From Epilithonimonas caeni DSM 17710 (GTDB lineage Bacteria; Bacteroidota; Bacteroidia; Flavobacteriales; Weeksellaceae): a stretch of DNA of 64,000 nt. A program made the position numbers and the translations under genes. Shown piece by piece: positions 17,871 through 26,907 of this stretch (positions are counted from its first letter, which is position 1; every line of letters begins with the position of its first letter). The notes beneath the pieces are model-generated. The model was not told the DNA's origin. It saw only the letters and a list, made by a program, of their open reading frames with translations, and ran no database searches. The stretch spans positions 62,001 through 126,000 of the forward strand of contig NZ_AUFK01000013.1 in assembly GCF_000426465.1 (NCBI RefSeq). Direction: 5' to 3'.

Positions 17871-18510
17871 TTTCGTTTAACCAGCCTAATCCTCCAAAAT
17901 GCTTTTTGAATTTCTGGATCTTTGGTCCAACGACAGCACTACAATAGGGCTGCGTAGGATTGGCATTGTAATATCCCTGGTGGTAAGCTTCTGCTGACCA
18001 GAATTTTTTGAAAGGAACGATCTCTGTTACATATTTTCCGTTCCATTCCTGTTTTGCTTCGGAGTCTTTCAGAGATTCTTCAGCTTCCTGTTTTTGTTTT
18101 TCAGAATGATAGAAAATTGCTGACCTATACTGCGTTCCAATATCGTTACCCTGTCTGTTAAGCGTGGTCGGGTTATGAAGAAACCAAAAGACCTCCAATA
18201 GTTGTTTGTAAGAAATGATCTTTGGGTCAAATGCAATCTGAACAACTTCTGCGTGGCCAGTTGTTCCAGTGCAAACTTCTTCATAGGTAGGATTGTTTTT
18301 ATGTCCTCCGGAATATCCAGAAATTACTGAGTCCACACCTTTCAGCATATGAAAACAACTTTCCACACACCAAAAACATCCACCTGCCAAAGTGGCATAT
18401 TCCAAATTGTTTTTATCCATTTTTTGATTTGTTAAAGGTTTTGTCTTTTTCTCCTGCCCATTGCAGTTGATGAGAAAAAAACTGAGTATTAATAATAAAT
18501 AACGATTCAT
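17857..18510 (-). CDS. msrA: Secreted peptide-methionine (S)-S-oxide reductase MsrA
   Basis: Repairs methionine-S-sulfoxide in proteins. It is 217 residues. An N-terminal lipoprotein signal MNRYLLLILSFFLINC (Cys at 16) points to an envelope-located form. The catalytic motif GGCFWCVES follows (nucleophile Cys in GCFW), with YSGGHKNNPTYEEVCTG, GHAEVVQI and GTQYRSAIFY typical of the family. C-terminal YCSAVV supplies a candidate resolving Cys. No MsrB is fused or adjacent. Its stop codon lies inside the shared terminator palindrome with the upstream DUF3078 gene. Confidence 0.92.
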   Translation of the reverse strand: MNRYLLLILSFFLINCNGQEKKTKPLTNQKMDKNNLEYATLAGGCFWCVESCFHMLKGVDSVISGYSGGHKNNPTYEEVCTGTTGHAEVVQIAFDPKIISYKQLLEVFWFLHNPTTLNRQGNDIGTQYRSAIFYHSEKQKQEAEESLKDSEAKQEWNGKYVTEIVPFKKFWSAEAYHQGYYNANPTQPYCSAVVGPKIQKFKKHFGGLGWLNEKVEN

Positions 18511-18603
18511 TTTCGGGAAGGAAAAATCCTTTGATTTTCCTTGTCATCAATAGCAAAAATTATTCCTATCAAAAAGAAACATCAAAGGATCTATGAATAC
18601 CAA

Positions 18604-19575
18604 TTATTTATTTTCCCATACAAGAGCACTTGCTCCCAAAATGGCTGCATCTGCCTCATCCAGCTCGCTGAAAACCAATTTTACTTTGCCTCGGAAGATA
18701 GGAAGCAGGTTCCTTTCCATATGCAATTTGGCAGGTTTTAGCAAGAAATCACCAGCCTTGATCACACCACCAAATAACAGTATAGCTTCAGGAGAAGAGA
18801 ACATAACAAAATTTGCCAAAGCTTCTCCCAATTTTTGTCCTGTATATCTGAAAACCTCTATTGCTGTTGGGTCACCCTTCTCAGCACATTCGAAAACGGT
18901 TTTGGAATTGATAGATTCTTCAGGATATTGATTCAGCATAGAATCCGGGAACTCTGCACGGAATTTTTTTGCCGTAATAGCAATTCCCGTTGCAGAAGCA
19001 TATGCCTCAAGACTTCCTTCCGATCCTGTGCTCCAATGTTTTCTTCCACCAGGTTTCACAATTGTATGTCCTAATTCTCCGGCAAATCCATCGTGTCCGT
19101 AGATCAGATTTCCACCACTGATAATCCCGCTTCCAACACCTGTTCCAAGTGTGATCATGATGAAATCCTTCATTCCTCTAGCTGCGCCGAACATCATCTC
19201 ACCAAGGGCTGCCGCATTGGCATCATTGGTCATTTTGCACGGCACTCCGAATTTGGCTTTCATCAATTCAGCAAAGGGGACAACACCTTTCCAGGGCAGA
19301 TTAGGTGCAAGTTCGATCGTTCCTTTGAAATAATTGGCGTTAGGTGCACCAACGCCTATACCGTCCAGAGTCTTGTTTTGACTTGCTTCATCAATCAGAG
19401 GCTTGATGTTGGTATACAGAGCATCGATAAAATCCTCGACCTCTTTATATTCTTCTGTTTTTATACTTCCTTTTGCCAGGATCTCTCCGCGATGGTTGAC
19501 CAAACCAAATTTAGTATTAGTTCCGCCAATATCTATTCCTATTGCTATTTGCTTAGATAAATCAATTAATGACAT
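18604..19575 (-). CDS. ROK family sugar kinase (glucokinase-like)
   Basis: Phosphorylates a hexose, probably glucose, with ATP. The start is the ATG at 19575 because the upstream in-frame codon is TTG; this gives 323 residues. The ATP phosphate loop is GIDIGGTNTKFG (13-24), the catalytic Asp lies in TNDANAAALGE (D118), and LGTGVGSGII and ELGHTIV follow. The usual ROK zinc-binding motif with three cysteines is absent: the segment reads GRKHWSTGSEGSLEAYAS. Related proteins bind zinc there, so this enzyme probably dispenses with the metal. Sugar specificity is inferred. Confidence 0.83.
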   Translation of the reverse strand: MSLIDLSKQIAIGIDIGGTNTKFGLVNHRGEILAKGSIKTEEYKEVEDFIDALYTNIKPLIDEASQNKTLDGIGVGAPNANYFKGTIELAPNLPWKGVVPFAELMKAKFGVPCKMTNDANAAALGEMMFGAARGMKDFIMITLGTGVGSGIISGGNLIYGHDGFAGELGHTIVKPGGRKHWSTGSEGSLEAYASATGIAITAKKFRAEFPDSMLNQYPEESINSKTVFECAEKGDPTAIEVFRYTGQKLGEALANFVMFSSPEAILLFGGVIKAGDFLLKPAKLHMERNLLPIFRGKVKLVFSELDEADAAILGASALVWENK

Positions 19576-19653
19576 CAATTTTTAATTTTTTTAGACGCTA
19601 AATTTATGGAAAATCAATGTAATATGTGTCAAATATTAATTTATTTTTAAATT

Positions 19654-22221
19654 TTAGAAGCTGACTTTTATCGTTAATCCAAAAGTTCGAGGGTCGCCCA
19701 GAACGCCGGCGTAATGTCCGGCATTTCCGGCTCCTGGAAGCAATTGTTCAAAATAATCCCTGTCAAATATATTTCTGACCCAGATAAAAGTTGTAACACC
19801 TTGTCTCACCCGAAAACCGAATCTTGTATTGAATAATGCATAACCGGGAATATTCAAAAATTTGGATGGTGTTGGACTTGATGAGAAGGTTGAACGATAA
19901 TAACTATCCAATGCAAAAAAGTAATCTCCACTGTATTTGAGGAATTTTCCGGCGAAATTAAATTCTCCACCTGTTGAACCTGCCCATTTTGAGACACCAG
20001 GAAGAACACCACCGGAAATATCAACATAATTTACACCGCCTGTATCTTCCAAAGCTGGTGGCGCGTTCGTGAATTTTTTGTAGATCGCTTCTGTATAGGC
20101 TAAATTTGAGAAGAAATAGAAGTTACTGAAGGTATAAGAAATATCAGTTTCAATGCCTCGTACCTGAACTTTTTCTGCATTGGCAAGATATCCTCTGTTA
20201 AGTTGTAAACTTTCTGCCTGAACCTGGATCTGATAATCTTTGATATCAGAATTATAAACAGTCAAATTAAAAATAAAATTCTTGAAAGGTTGAGATTTAA
20301 GTCCGATTTCGTAATGTAGAATTCTTTCCGGCTTTACGACAGCAAGTTCCGTCATCACTCTTCCGTTTTCTGTAGGAAGTCCTCCTAGATTGAGTCCAAC
20401 AGGTTTGAAGCCTGTAGAAAAAGTTCCGAAAAGATTATAATTTTTATTTGGTTTATAAGCTAAAGTCAATTGTCCGGAAAAATTGGTATCATCAATAGAT
20501 GCATCGAATTCCTGATTGCTGTAAACAGAATTCTTCAAAGCAATCAAAGCGGGATCGCTGGTTTCCAAGCCTCCGTAAGTGATTCTTTTGAAATCGATTT
20601 CTTTTTTGTCATAATTAATTCTAATTCCGGGAAGCAAACTAAGTTTTTCGGTGAAAGCCCAATCCAACTGTCCAAACACCGCTCCACTAAAGGAATTGAG
20701 GCTTGGATAAGATTTGATGCCATATCCATCTAATAACCCCGGGGTTTGCCAAAGAGAACTTGTTGAACTTTGAGAGAATCGCCATTGGTCCTTTCCTGCT
20801 TCCTCGATTTGTCCGTCTTTATCAGCTCTTAATCTTTGCCAGATACCAAAAACACCGAAGACTCCGCTCAATTTTTCATTGAAATTTCCCGACCATCGGA
20901 TTTCCTGGCTCCATTGCTGATGCTTACTCGGTGCCTGTGATTTTGCCAATGCTGACAGTCCTGTAAAATCTCTATCATTTGAAGGATTCCAGTTCCAGAA
21001 TCTCCAGGCTGAGGTTGATGTGATTTTTCCTTTTCCAAGATTATATTCAACGTTCAAGGAAACTCCACCCATATCTTGTTCGGCTTTCCAAGGCGTGTCT
21101 GTATCAACCGTTCTGTTGAATGGGTCAATTGTTGGAAGTGTATAACCAAGGTCAGAGATAATATTATTGAATTGCCTGTAAGCCACTCTTTTGGTCGTTA
21201 CAACTCCGGCAATGACCTGTGCATATCCATTTGCTCTTAACCTGTTGTAATCTCCGGTTAGAATGAATTTCAAATTTTCATTCGGTTTGTATAACAATTG
21301 GTCCCGGATAGCGATGGAATTGATATCATTAAGTTCCTGATTGGTCCTCGAATTATAAATTGTTCCATCCCTGTGCGTTCCGGAAGCGGAAAACCTATTA
21401 GCCAATTTATCCGTAATCGCTCCGGTCACCGATGTTTTTGCCTGAATGAAACCATAATTTCCGTAACTGACCTCAGCGGTTCCTCCAGTTTTAAAACCTG
21501 GCTGTTTTGTAGTCACGTTGAAAGTTCCTGCTGTTGTGTTTTTACCGAATAAAGTTCCCTGCGGACCTCGCAAAACTTCGATTCTTTCGATATCGACAAA
21601 ATCCAGAGTTGTAGCTGCCGGTCTTGCATAATAAACACCGTCAACGTAAAACCCAACACCCGGGTCAAGTCCGTCATTTGTCAAACCAAAAGTTGAACCC
21701 AATCCTCGGATGCTGAGACTTGTATTCCTAGGTGTTGAGCTGTAAAATTGAACAGATGGAACAAATTCTTTCAATCGGTTGACATTGAATGCTCCAGTTT
21801 CCTCGGCTTTTTTTCCTGAGATAACATTGATGGGAATCGGAACCTGTTGAGCTGTTTCTTCCCTTCTTCTGGCGGTTACGACAACTTCTGTAATAACAAC
21901 ATCATTTGGTAATAGTTTGATGAATAAAGTATCTGTCGGGTTTTCTTTTATTGATACAAATCTTGTCTCAAAACTTTTTTTCTGGATCTTCAATTCGAAA
22001 GGAAAAGAATTGATATTCTGCAGGACGAAGTTTCCATTCTGGTCTGTTTGTATGGATAGATCTTTATCCGTTTTCGATGATATTTTTGCGTCATTGATGG
22101 ACCTATTATTGATACTGTCAAGAATTTTTCCATAAATAGAATTCTGTGCGAAAGAAAATGTGAATGACAAAATAAGAAAGATCAAGATTGCCTTTCCAAA
22201 GAAAGTCGAAAGTCTGCTCAT
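19654..22221 (-). CDS. TonB-dependent receptor with CarboxypepD_reg domain
   Basis: An 855-residue outer-membrane transporter. A signal peptide ends at about residue 25 (SFTFSFAQ). A carboxypeptidase-regulatory-like domain follows (about 27-105), then the TonB box EVVVTARRREE (about 112-122) and a plug domain with the signature RIEVLRGPQGTLFGKNTTAG. A 22-strand-type barrel ends in RTFGLTIKVSF, with the C-terminal Phe. The plug and barrel resemble receptors common in Proteobacteria more than SusC proteins. It has its own promoter and a palindromic site upstream and follows the PepSY/receptor operon, so it is probably part of iron or metal-chelate uptake. The cargo is unknown. Confidence 0.85.
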   Translation of the reverse strand: MSRLSTFFGKAILIFLILSFTFSFAQNSIYGKILDSINNRSINDAKISSKTDKDLSIQTDQNGNFVLQNINSFPFELKIQKKSFETRFVSIKENPTDTLFIKLLPNDVVITEVVVTARRREETAQQVPIPINVISGKKAEETGAFNVNRLKEFVPSVQFYSSTPRNTSLSIRGLGSTFGLTNDGLDPGVGFYVDGVYYARPAATTLDFVDIERIEVLRGPQGTLFGKNTTAGTFNVTTKQPGFKTGGTAEVSYGNYGFIQAKTSVTGAITDKLANRFSASGTHRDGTIYNSRTNQELNDINSIAIRDQLLYKPNENLKFILTGDYNRLRANGYAQVIAGVVTTKRVAYRQFNNIISDLGYTLPTIDPFNRTVDTDTPWKAEQDMGGVSLNVEYNLGKGKITSTSAWRFWNWNPSNDRDFTGLSALAKSQAPSKHQQWSQEIRWSGNFNEKLSGVFGVFGIWQRLRADKDGQIEEAGKDQWRFSQSSTSSLWQTPGLLDGYGIKSYPSLNSFSGAVFGQLDWAFTEKLSLLPGIRINYDKKEIDFKRITYGGLETSDPALIALKNSVYSNQEFDASIDDTNFSGQLTLAYKPNKNYNLFGTFSTGFKPVGLNLGGLPTENGRVMTELAVVKPERILHYEIGLKSQPFKNFIFNLTVYNSDIKDYQIQVQAESLQLNRGYLANAEKVQVRGIETDISYTFSNFYFFSNLAYTEAIYKKFTNAPPALEDTGGVNYVDISGGVLPGVSKWAGSTGGEFNFAGKFLKYSGDYFFALDSYYRSTFSSSPTPSKFLNIPGYALFNTRFGFRVRQGVTTFIWVRNIFDRDYFEQLLPGAGNAGHYAGVLGDPRTFGLTIKVSF

Positions 22222-22238
22222 AGTTTAAAATTAATGAG

Positions 22239-22246
22239 CAAATGTA
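22239..22246 (-). promoter_or_regulatory. -7 element for the third receptor gene
   Basis: On the minus strand TACATTTG matches TAnnTTTG, 17 bases before the ATG at 22221. Confidence 0.5.
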
Positions 22247-22261
22247 GAAAATAAATAATCT

Positions 22262-22276
22262 ATACTAAAATAGTAT
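22262..22276. promoter_or_regulatory. Palindrome ATACTA-AAA-TAGTAT, candidate operator
   Basis: A perfect 6-3-6 inverted repeat is centred about 25 bases upstream of the -7 box, covering the expected -33 region of the receptor gene at 22221. The position fits a repressor site. The binding protein is not known. Confidence 0.5.
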
Positions 22277-22326
22277 GAATTAAAATTAATATAAAAACTG
22301 AATGATTAAACTTAGGTTTTTTCCAA

Positions 22327-23532
22327 TTATTTAATTGTTGTTTTCTTCCTTCTCCCCCACCAGATCATAAATCCGGTAACCGGCATCGATGCTATGATCA
22401 GACTTACTATGAAAGCAATGATTTTAGTTGGCAGACCTAATATTGCGCCGACGTGGATGTCGTAATTGGCAGCAACCGTCTTTTCTCCAAAGTTCTTATC
22501 CTTTGGATCATGTCTGTGCAGAAGTTCCCCGGAATTTTCATCAAAAATAAGACTGCTGCTCTTGTGATAAGAATAAGACAAATGTTTTACATAAACCTCA
22601 AAATTCGGATGTTCATGATCATCGATATGCGGATGTCCCAGATCCAAAGAAAAACCATAGGCATTGGGATAGAGTTCAATAACTTTATCAGATATCTTAT
22701 CCAAGGTTTTATCGGTTCTCATCTCGATCGGTGCTTTTGTCGTGATCTTTGAAAAATCCGGATAAGCTGTTTCTCCTCCTGAAAATATCACATAAATCAT
22801 CGCCTGAACGACGAAAAATGCATAGAATAATCCTGTAATTGTGAGAATCAATGCGAAAATTGAAGAATAGAAACCAAGGATGTTATGAAGGTCATAATTT
22901 TTTCTTTTCCATTGTGTGGTGTCTTTCCATTGAAATTTGAAGCGTTGTTTTCTAGCTGCTTTGTTTTTTGGCCACCAAAGGACGATTCCCGTGATCAGCA
23001 TTATCAGAAAAATAATAACCGGAATCCCCACAACATAAGTTCCCCAATCCTGCTTGAGAAGAAAGCTCCAATGGATAGATTTTACAATCGCAAAGAATCC
23101 GTTTTTCTCATCATAAACTTGCAGAACTTTTCCAGTGTAAGGATTGACATAAGCCAATTTGTAGATCGGGAATTCGTCAAAGTAATTCCATTGGTCTGGC
23201 TGATGTTCATACCAATAAAATTGATAGGACATTTTTTTATCAATCGGAATGTTGACCCAATGGATCGGATATTTTTCTTTGGTCTGCCGGTCAACTAATT
23301 TTTCCAGCTCCCGGATCGGAATCACTTTTTTGGATTCGATGTTTTGCTCGTTGTGATAGATATATTCCTTACGGGTAAAGTTTTCTATCTCATCTTTGAA
23401 AACATAAAGTGCACCGGTAATCGAAATAATAAATATCAGGAAACCAACGGACAAGCCAAACCACAGATGTAGCTTGGCTGACCATTTCTTGAAAAATCCT
23501 GGTTTCTTTTTATGATGGTGTTTTTTCTTCAT
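22327..23532 (-). CDS. PepSY-domain inner-membrane protein (copy 1)
   Basis: A 401-residue PepSY-associated TM protein, like those that reduce or process ferric siderophores at the inner membrane. The N-terminus is strikingly basic and His-rich (MKKKHHHKKKPGFFKKW) before the first helix (about 25-48, WFGLSVGFLIFIISITG). WSFLLKQDWGTYVVG precedes the second helix, LHNILGFYSSIFALILTITG is the third, and the last helix is near the C-terminus (ASMPVTGFMIWWGRRKK). A periplasmic PepSY region lies between helices. It is a paralogue of the gene at 25674 and lies 27 bases after the upstream receptor's stop. Confidence 0.85.
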   Translation of the reverse strand: MKKKHHHKKKPGFFKKWSAKLHLWFGLSVGFLIFIISITGALYVFKDEIENFTRKEYIYHNEQNIESKKVIPIRELEKLVDRQTKEKYPIHWVNIPIDKKMSYQFYWYEHQPDQWNYFDEFPIYKLAYVNPYTGKVLQVYDEKNGFFAIVKSIHWSFLLKQDWGTYVVGIPVIIFLIMLITGIVLWWPKNKAARKQRFKFQWKDTTQWKRKNYDLHNILGFYSSIFALILTITGLFYAFFVVQAMIYVIFSGGETAYPDFSKITTKAPIEMRTDKTLDKISDKVIELYPNAYGFSLDLGHPHIDDHEHPNFEVYVKHLSYSYHKSSSLIFDENSGELLHRHDPKDKNFGEKTVAANYDIHVGAILGLPTKIIAFIVSLIIASMPVTGFMIWWGRRKKTTIK

Positions 23533-23559
23533 ACTGATTTGAGCAGGCTAAGATAAACT

Positions 23560-25677
23560 TTAAAATTTGTACTCGACCATGAAAGTTCCCCTCATTCCCA
23601 TGGAATTGGTAAAATCACTGTCCCGTGCTGCCCACCAAGCGATGGCCGGCTTGTACATTTTGTTCAGAACATTCTCTATACCCAGAGATAGTTTCCAGCT
23701 TTTATCGATATCAAAACTTGACTTGAAATTGAAAACTGTGTATTCGGGGACCTTTCCTTCACCATAAGCGAACAAGCCTGTTTTCACATTAGGTGAAAAT
23801 CTGTCCTGCTCGAACGCATGAAGCATATCCAAACCAACAGATAATTTTTGTAAAGGTCTCAGCTGAACATAGGCCAATACTTTGGGTGCAGAGATCCTGC
23901 TGTTATTGATCTTTGTTGAGTAATCTCCGTCATCTTTTGGAGAGGTGATTCCTTCCATCCAACTGTAACTTCCGCCGAAATTAATCCATCTTGCCGGTGT
24001 AAAATGTAAGAAACCCTCCACTCCATAAACTACTTCCGGTGCTCTTTGTATCGTTAAGGCTCTATCCGGGCTCTGGACGAATGAAGCGCCTAGTTTTGAT
24101 GTGCTTACATAAGAAGTGATCTCATAGTTCAGCCATTCTGTCATTTGTCCGGTTGCTCCCAATTCATAATTGTTAACAATGATCGGTTTTGTTTCCAGGT
24201 TTGTGATCGTGTCAGAGGTAGAGGTTCTCAGGATCCTGCCCAGTTCATTGATGGAATATGATTGTGAGAAGCTTCCGAACAGATTAACCATCGGGTTGAT
24301 ATTGTAGCGGATTCCGATGTTTCCAACCAAAGCATTGTACTCCAGATCGCCACCTTTTACAAAAATACTTTGGGTAAATGTCCCATCATTTTTGATGGTG
24401 GAAAGCGTATTGAAATCACCGACTTTCACTTTCATATTTTCATACCGAAGACCTCCTTTGATGGTCAGCTTTTTTAGCAGATCAATCTTGACCAACATAA
24501 AAGGTGCGATATTCGTCATGTCCATATCCGGCGTCCAGTAACGGCCGTCTTCCAGCTTCTGTACAGTTTGATCATCCAGCATATCAACACCATAGATCAC
24601 CTCTGCCTGAGAATTCTGACCATTCCAAAGCTGGGTATCCAGATTTACCCTCGCACCACTTTTTCTGGAAATAATGTTGGATTGTCCTCCGTTCAGGAAA
24701 GTGTCACTGTATCCGTACACTGTTCTGAAATCCTGTAGATAAAGATTGACATCCAAGGCGGTTCCCGACCAAAGATTTCTATTGTCGTAACTTAATTTGA
24801 TGTTATGGTTTCTCGGTGTTCCTTGCGGAGTCGTTTCAAGATTCTTTCCTTTGCCTTCGCCAATGGTTGGAATCAAGCCATATTTTCCGGTCTTTAAGCC
24901 TAAGTCCAGGTCAGATCTTGAGGCATAGCCAATATATGAAGCTTCTATTCTTTGATTCTCATTGATATTGTACCCCAGTTTCAGCATTCCGTTATAGTTG
25001 TCCATTTTTGCGGGACTGTATGACGGGCTTAGATCAACACCATCCGCATCTTTCATATAGCCCGTCCTTTCGTAGGCCATTGATGCGACATAATCAAAAT
25101 TTTTCGTGATCTTTCCGGATAGCAATTGGCTTGCCCTGTATCCTAAAGTTCCGCCATAAGGCTGTCCTGTAATACCAACCTGAGTAATTCCCGAGATCGT
25201 TTTTTCAGAATTGCTTTTTCTTGTAATATAATTGATGATACCTCCATCTGCACCATTTCCGTATATCGAAGAAGCCCCTTTAATAACTTCTATCCTTTCT
25301 ATTACAGAAGGATCGATCACTCTTATATCCCTCGCTCCGTTACGCAGAGGCGTAGATTGTGGAATTCCGTCGATCAGAACCAAAACCTGACGTCCTCTCA
25401 GGGTTTGCCCCGTATTGGAAGTTTGCCCGGAACTGGTTGCCAAACTCGGTACCGTATATTGTAAAATACTTGTAATATCAGAATTCACTGTCAATTGTGA
25501 CTGTATCTGTTTTTGGTTGACAATGGTCACAGAACTTGGGATCTCCTTGATGTTTTCTTTTTTTCTGGATGCGGTCAAAACAACGCCATCCACATCTTTT
25601 ACATCTAATGAATCTTTTTGTTGTGCAAGTGTCATGACCGTAGCAAGTGATGCTACGGATAGTATTATTTTCTTCAT
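23560..25677 (-). CDS. TonB-dependent siderophore receptor
   Basis: A 705-residue outer-membrane receptor. The signal is MKKIILSVASLATVMTLAQ. The TonB box is DGVVLTASRKKENIKEIP (about 30-47), with plug motifs QTLRGRQVLVLIDGIPQ and IERIEVIKGASSIYGNGADGG. The barrel ends in MRGTFMVEYKF. Compact size and plug resemble hydroxamate/citrate-hydroxamate siderophore receptors, but the ligand cannot be settled. Its ATG overlaps the stop of the upstream PepSY gene (ATGA, 25674-25677), indicating translational coupling. Confidence 0.87.
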   Translation of the reverse strand: MKKIILSVASLATVMTLAQQKDSLDVKDVDGVVLTASRKKENIKEIPSSVTIVNQKQIQSQLTVNSDITSILQYTVPSLATSSGQTSNTGQTLRGRQVLVLIDGIPQSTPLRNGARDIRVIDPSVIERIEVIKGASSIYGNGADGGIINYITRKSNSEKTISGITQVGITGQPYGGTLGYRASQLLSGKITKNFDYVASMAYERTGYMKDADGVDLSPSYSPAKMDNYNGMLKLGYNINENQRIEASYIGYASRSDLDLGLKTGKYGLIPTIGEGKGKNLETTPQGTPRNHNIKLSYDNRNLWSGTALDVNLYLQDFRTVYGYSDTFLNGGQSNIISRKSGARVNLDTQLWNGQNSQAEVIYGVDMLDDQTVQKLEDGRYWTPDMDMTNIAPFMLVKIDLLKKLTIKGGLRYENMKVKVGDFNTLSTIKNDGTFTQSIFVKGGDLEYNALVGNIGIRYNINPMVNLFGSFSQSYSINELGRILRTSTSDTITNLETKPIIVNNYELGATGQMTEWLNYEITSYVSTSKLGASFVQSPDRALTIQRAPEVVYGVEGFLHFTPARWINFGGSYSWMEGITSPKDDGDYSTKINNSRISAPKVLAYVQLRPLQKLSVGLDMLHAFEQDRFSPNVKTGLFAYGEGKVPEYTVFNFKSSFDIDKSWKLSLGIENVLNKMYKPAIAWWAARDSDFTNSMGMRGTFMVEYKF

Positions 25678-26873
25678 TTTTTAATTCCTTTTTTCTTCTT
25701 TCCAAGCCATAGTAAAAATCCGGTTACAGGTAATGATGTGCAAACCAACCCTGCGGCGAACCAAATAATTTTCCCGAATAATCCGAAATATGACCCAACG
25801 TGGATATCATAATTGGCATTGGCATATTTTTCTGCGTTGTTAAGCTTCTGATGAGGTTTATTTGCTAATAATTTTCCTGAATATTTGTCGAAAATCAATT
25901 GATTTCTGATGGCAAATTGTCCGTCTTTATCATAAATGGTCACCGGAATATTCTTTAAGTCCTTTCCTTTTTTATTTTTTCCGTTTAAAGGAATCCTGAA
26001 GCTCGATGAACCCGGATATAATTTTTTAGTTTCCCAGGCAGCAAGGTCAAAAACGGCATTGTTTCTCTTTAGTAATGAATCAGGAGATTTGATGTCTTTT
26101 TCTTTCGGAAGTTCCCATGCACCGGAAAGTGTCATACTGAATGCATTCTTCACCCATGGATAGGCAAAGTAAATCCCTGACAAACTCAATAACAAAGCTA
26201 TAACCGAAGCATAAAATCCCAGAATGTTATGGAGGTCATAGTTTCTGCGTTTCCATGTTTTAACATTTTTCCAATCAAACCAAAGCCTTGTTTTTCCTGT
26301 TTTTTTGTTTTTCGGCCACCAAAGAATGATTCCTGTGATCAGCATAATGATGAATAAGACAACGGGAATCCCCACAACGTACTTCCCCCAATCTGATTTT
26401 AATAATAAACTCCAATGGATGGCTTTCAAAATAGGGAAAAGATCATATTTTTCATTATACACCCCCAAGATCTGTCCTGTGTATTGATTGACATAAATAA
26501 GCTTATTGATCTTTACTTCCTGAAAATAATTCCATGCCTGCTTATCCTTTTCATAGTACAAAAACTTATAAGATCTATTTTTGACCAGAGGAATCTCAAC
26601 AGAACTGACCGGATATTTTTCATTGGGCTTCAATGATACTTTTTCCTTCAGAACTTCGATTGGAAGTGGTATCTGTGTGATTGTTTCAGGTTTTACATAG
26701 ATGACGTCTTTTCTGATTTGATTTTGAATTTCGTCCTTGAAAACATACATCGTCCCTGTCAAAGCTACGATGAAGACAATCAAACCAATGGATAAGCCAA
26801 ACCACAAATGCAGTTTGGCAGACCATTTTTTTATAAAAGAAGGTTTCTTCTTATGAAGGTGCTTTTTCTTCAT
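25674..26873 (-). CDS. PepSY-domain inner-membrane protein (copy 2)
   Basis: A 399-residue paralogue of the gene at 22327 with near-identical N-terminal design (MKKKHLHKKKPSFIKKW, then WFGLSIGLIVF). The helices and the shared motifs SAKLHLWFGLS, HWSLLLKSDWGKYVVG, RRNYDLHNILGFY and NYDIHVGSYFGLFGK are present. The conserved histidines in these segments could bind haem or a metal chelate, which is an inference. The final TGA overlaps the next receptor's ATG. It lies 34 bases after the stop of the upstream receptor. Confidence 0.86.
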   Translation of the reverse strand: MKKKHLHKKKPSFIKKWSAKLHLWFGLSIGLIVFIVALTGTMYVFKDEIQNQIRKDVIYVKPETITQIPLPIEVLKEKVSLKPNEKYPVSSVEIPLVKNRSYKFLYYEKDKQAWNYFQEVKINKLIYVNQYTGQILGVYNEKYDLFPILKAIHWSLLLKSDWGKYVVGIPVVLFIIMLITGIILWWPKNKKTGKTRLWFDWKNVKTWKRRNYDLHNILGFYASVIALLLSLSGIYFAYPWVKNAFSMTLSGAWELPKEKDIKSPDSLLKRNNAVFDLAAWETKKLYPGSSSFRIPLNGKNKKGKDLKNIPVTIYDKDGQFAIRNQLIFDKYSGKLLANKPHQKLNNAEKYANANYDIHVGSYFGLFGKIIWFAAGLVCTSLPVTGFLLWLGKKKKGIKK

Positions 26874-26907
26874 AAAGATTTAAAGTAGAGGCGACAGATT
26901 CACTTTT

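Noticed and set aside
19093-19560. 155-residue plus-strand ORF opposite the ROK kinase
   Set aside because: Antisense shadow without domain support.
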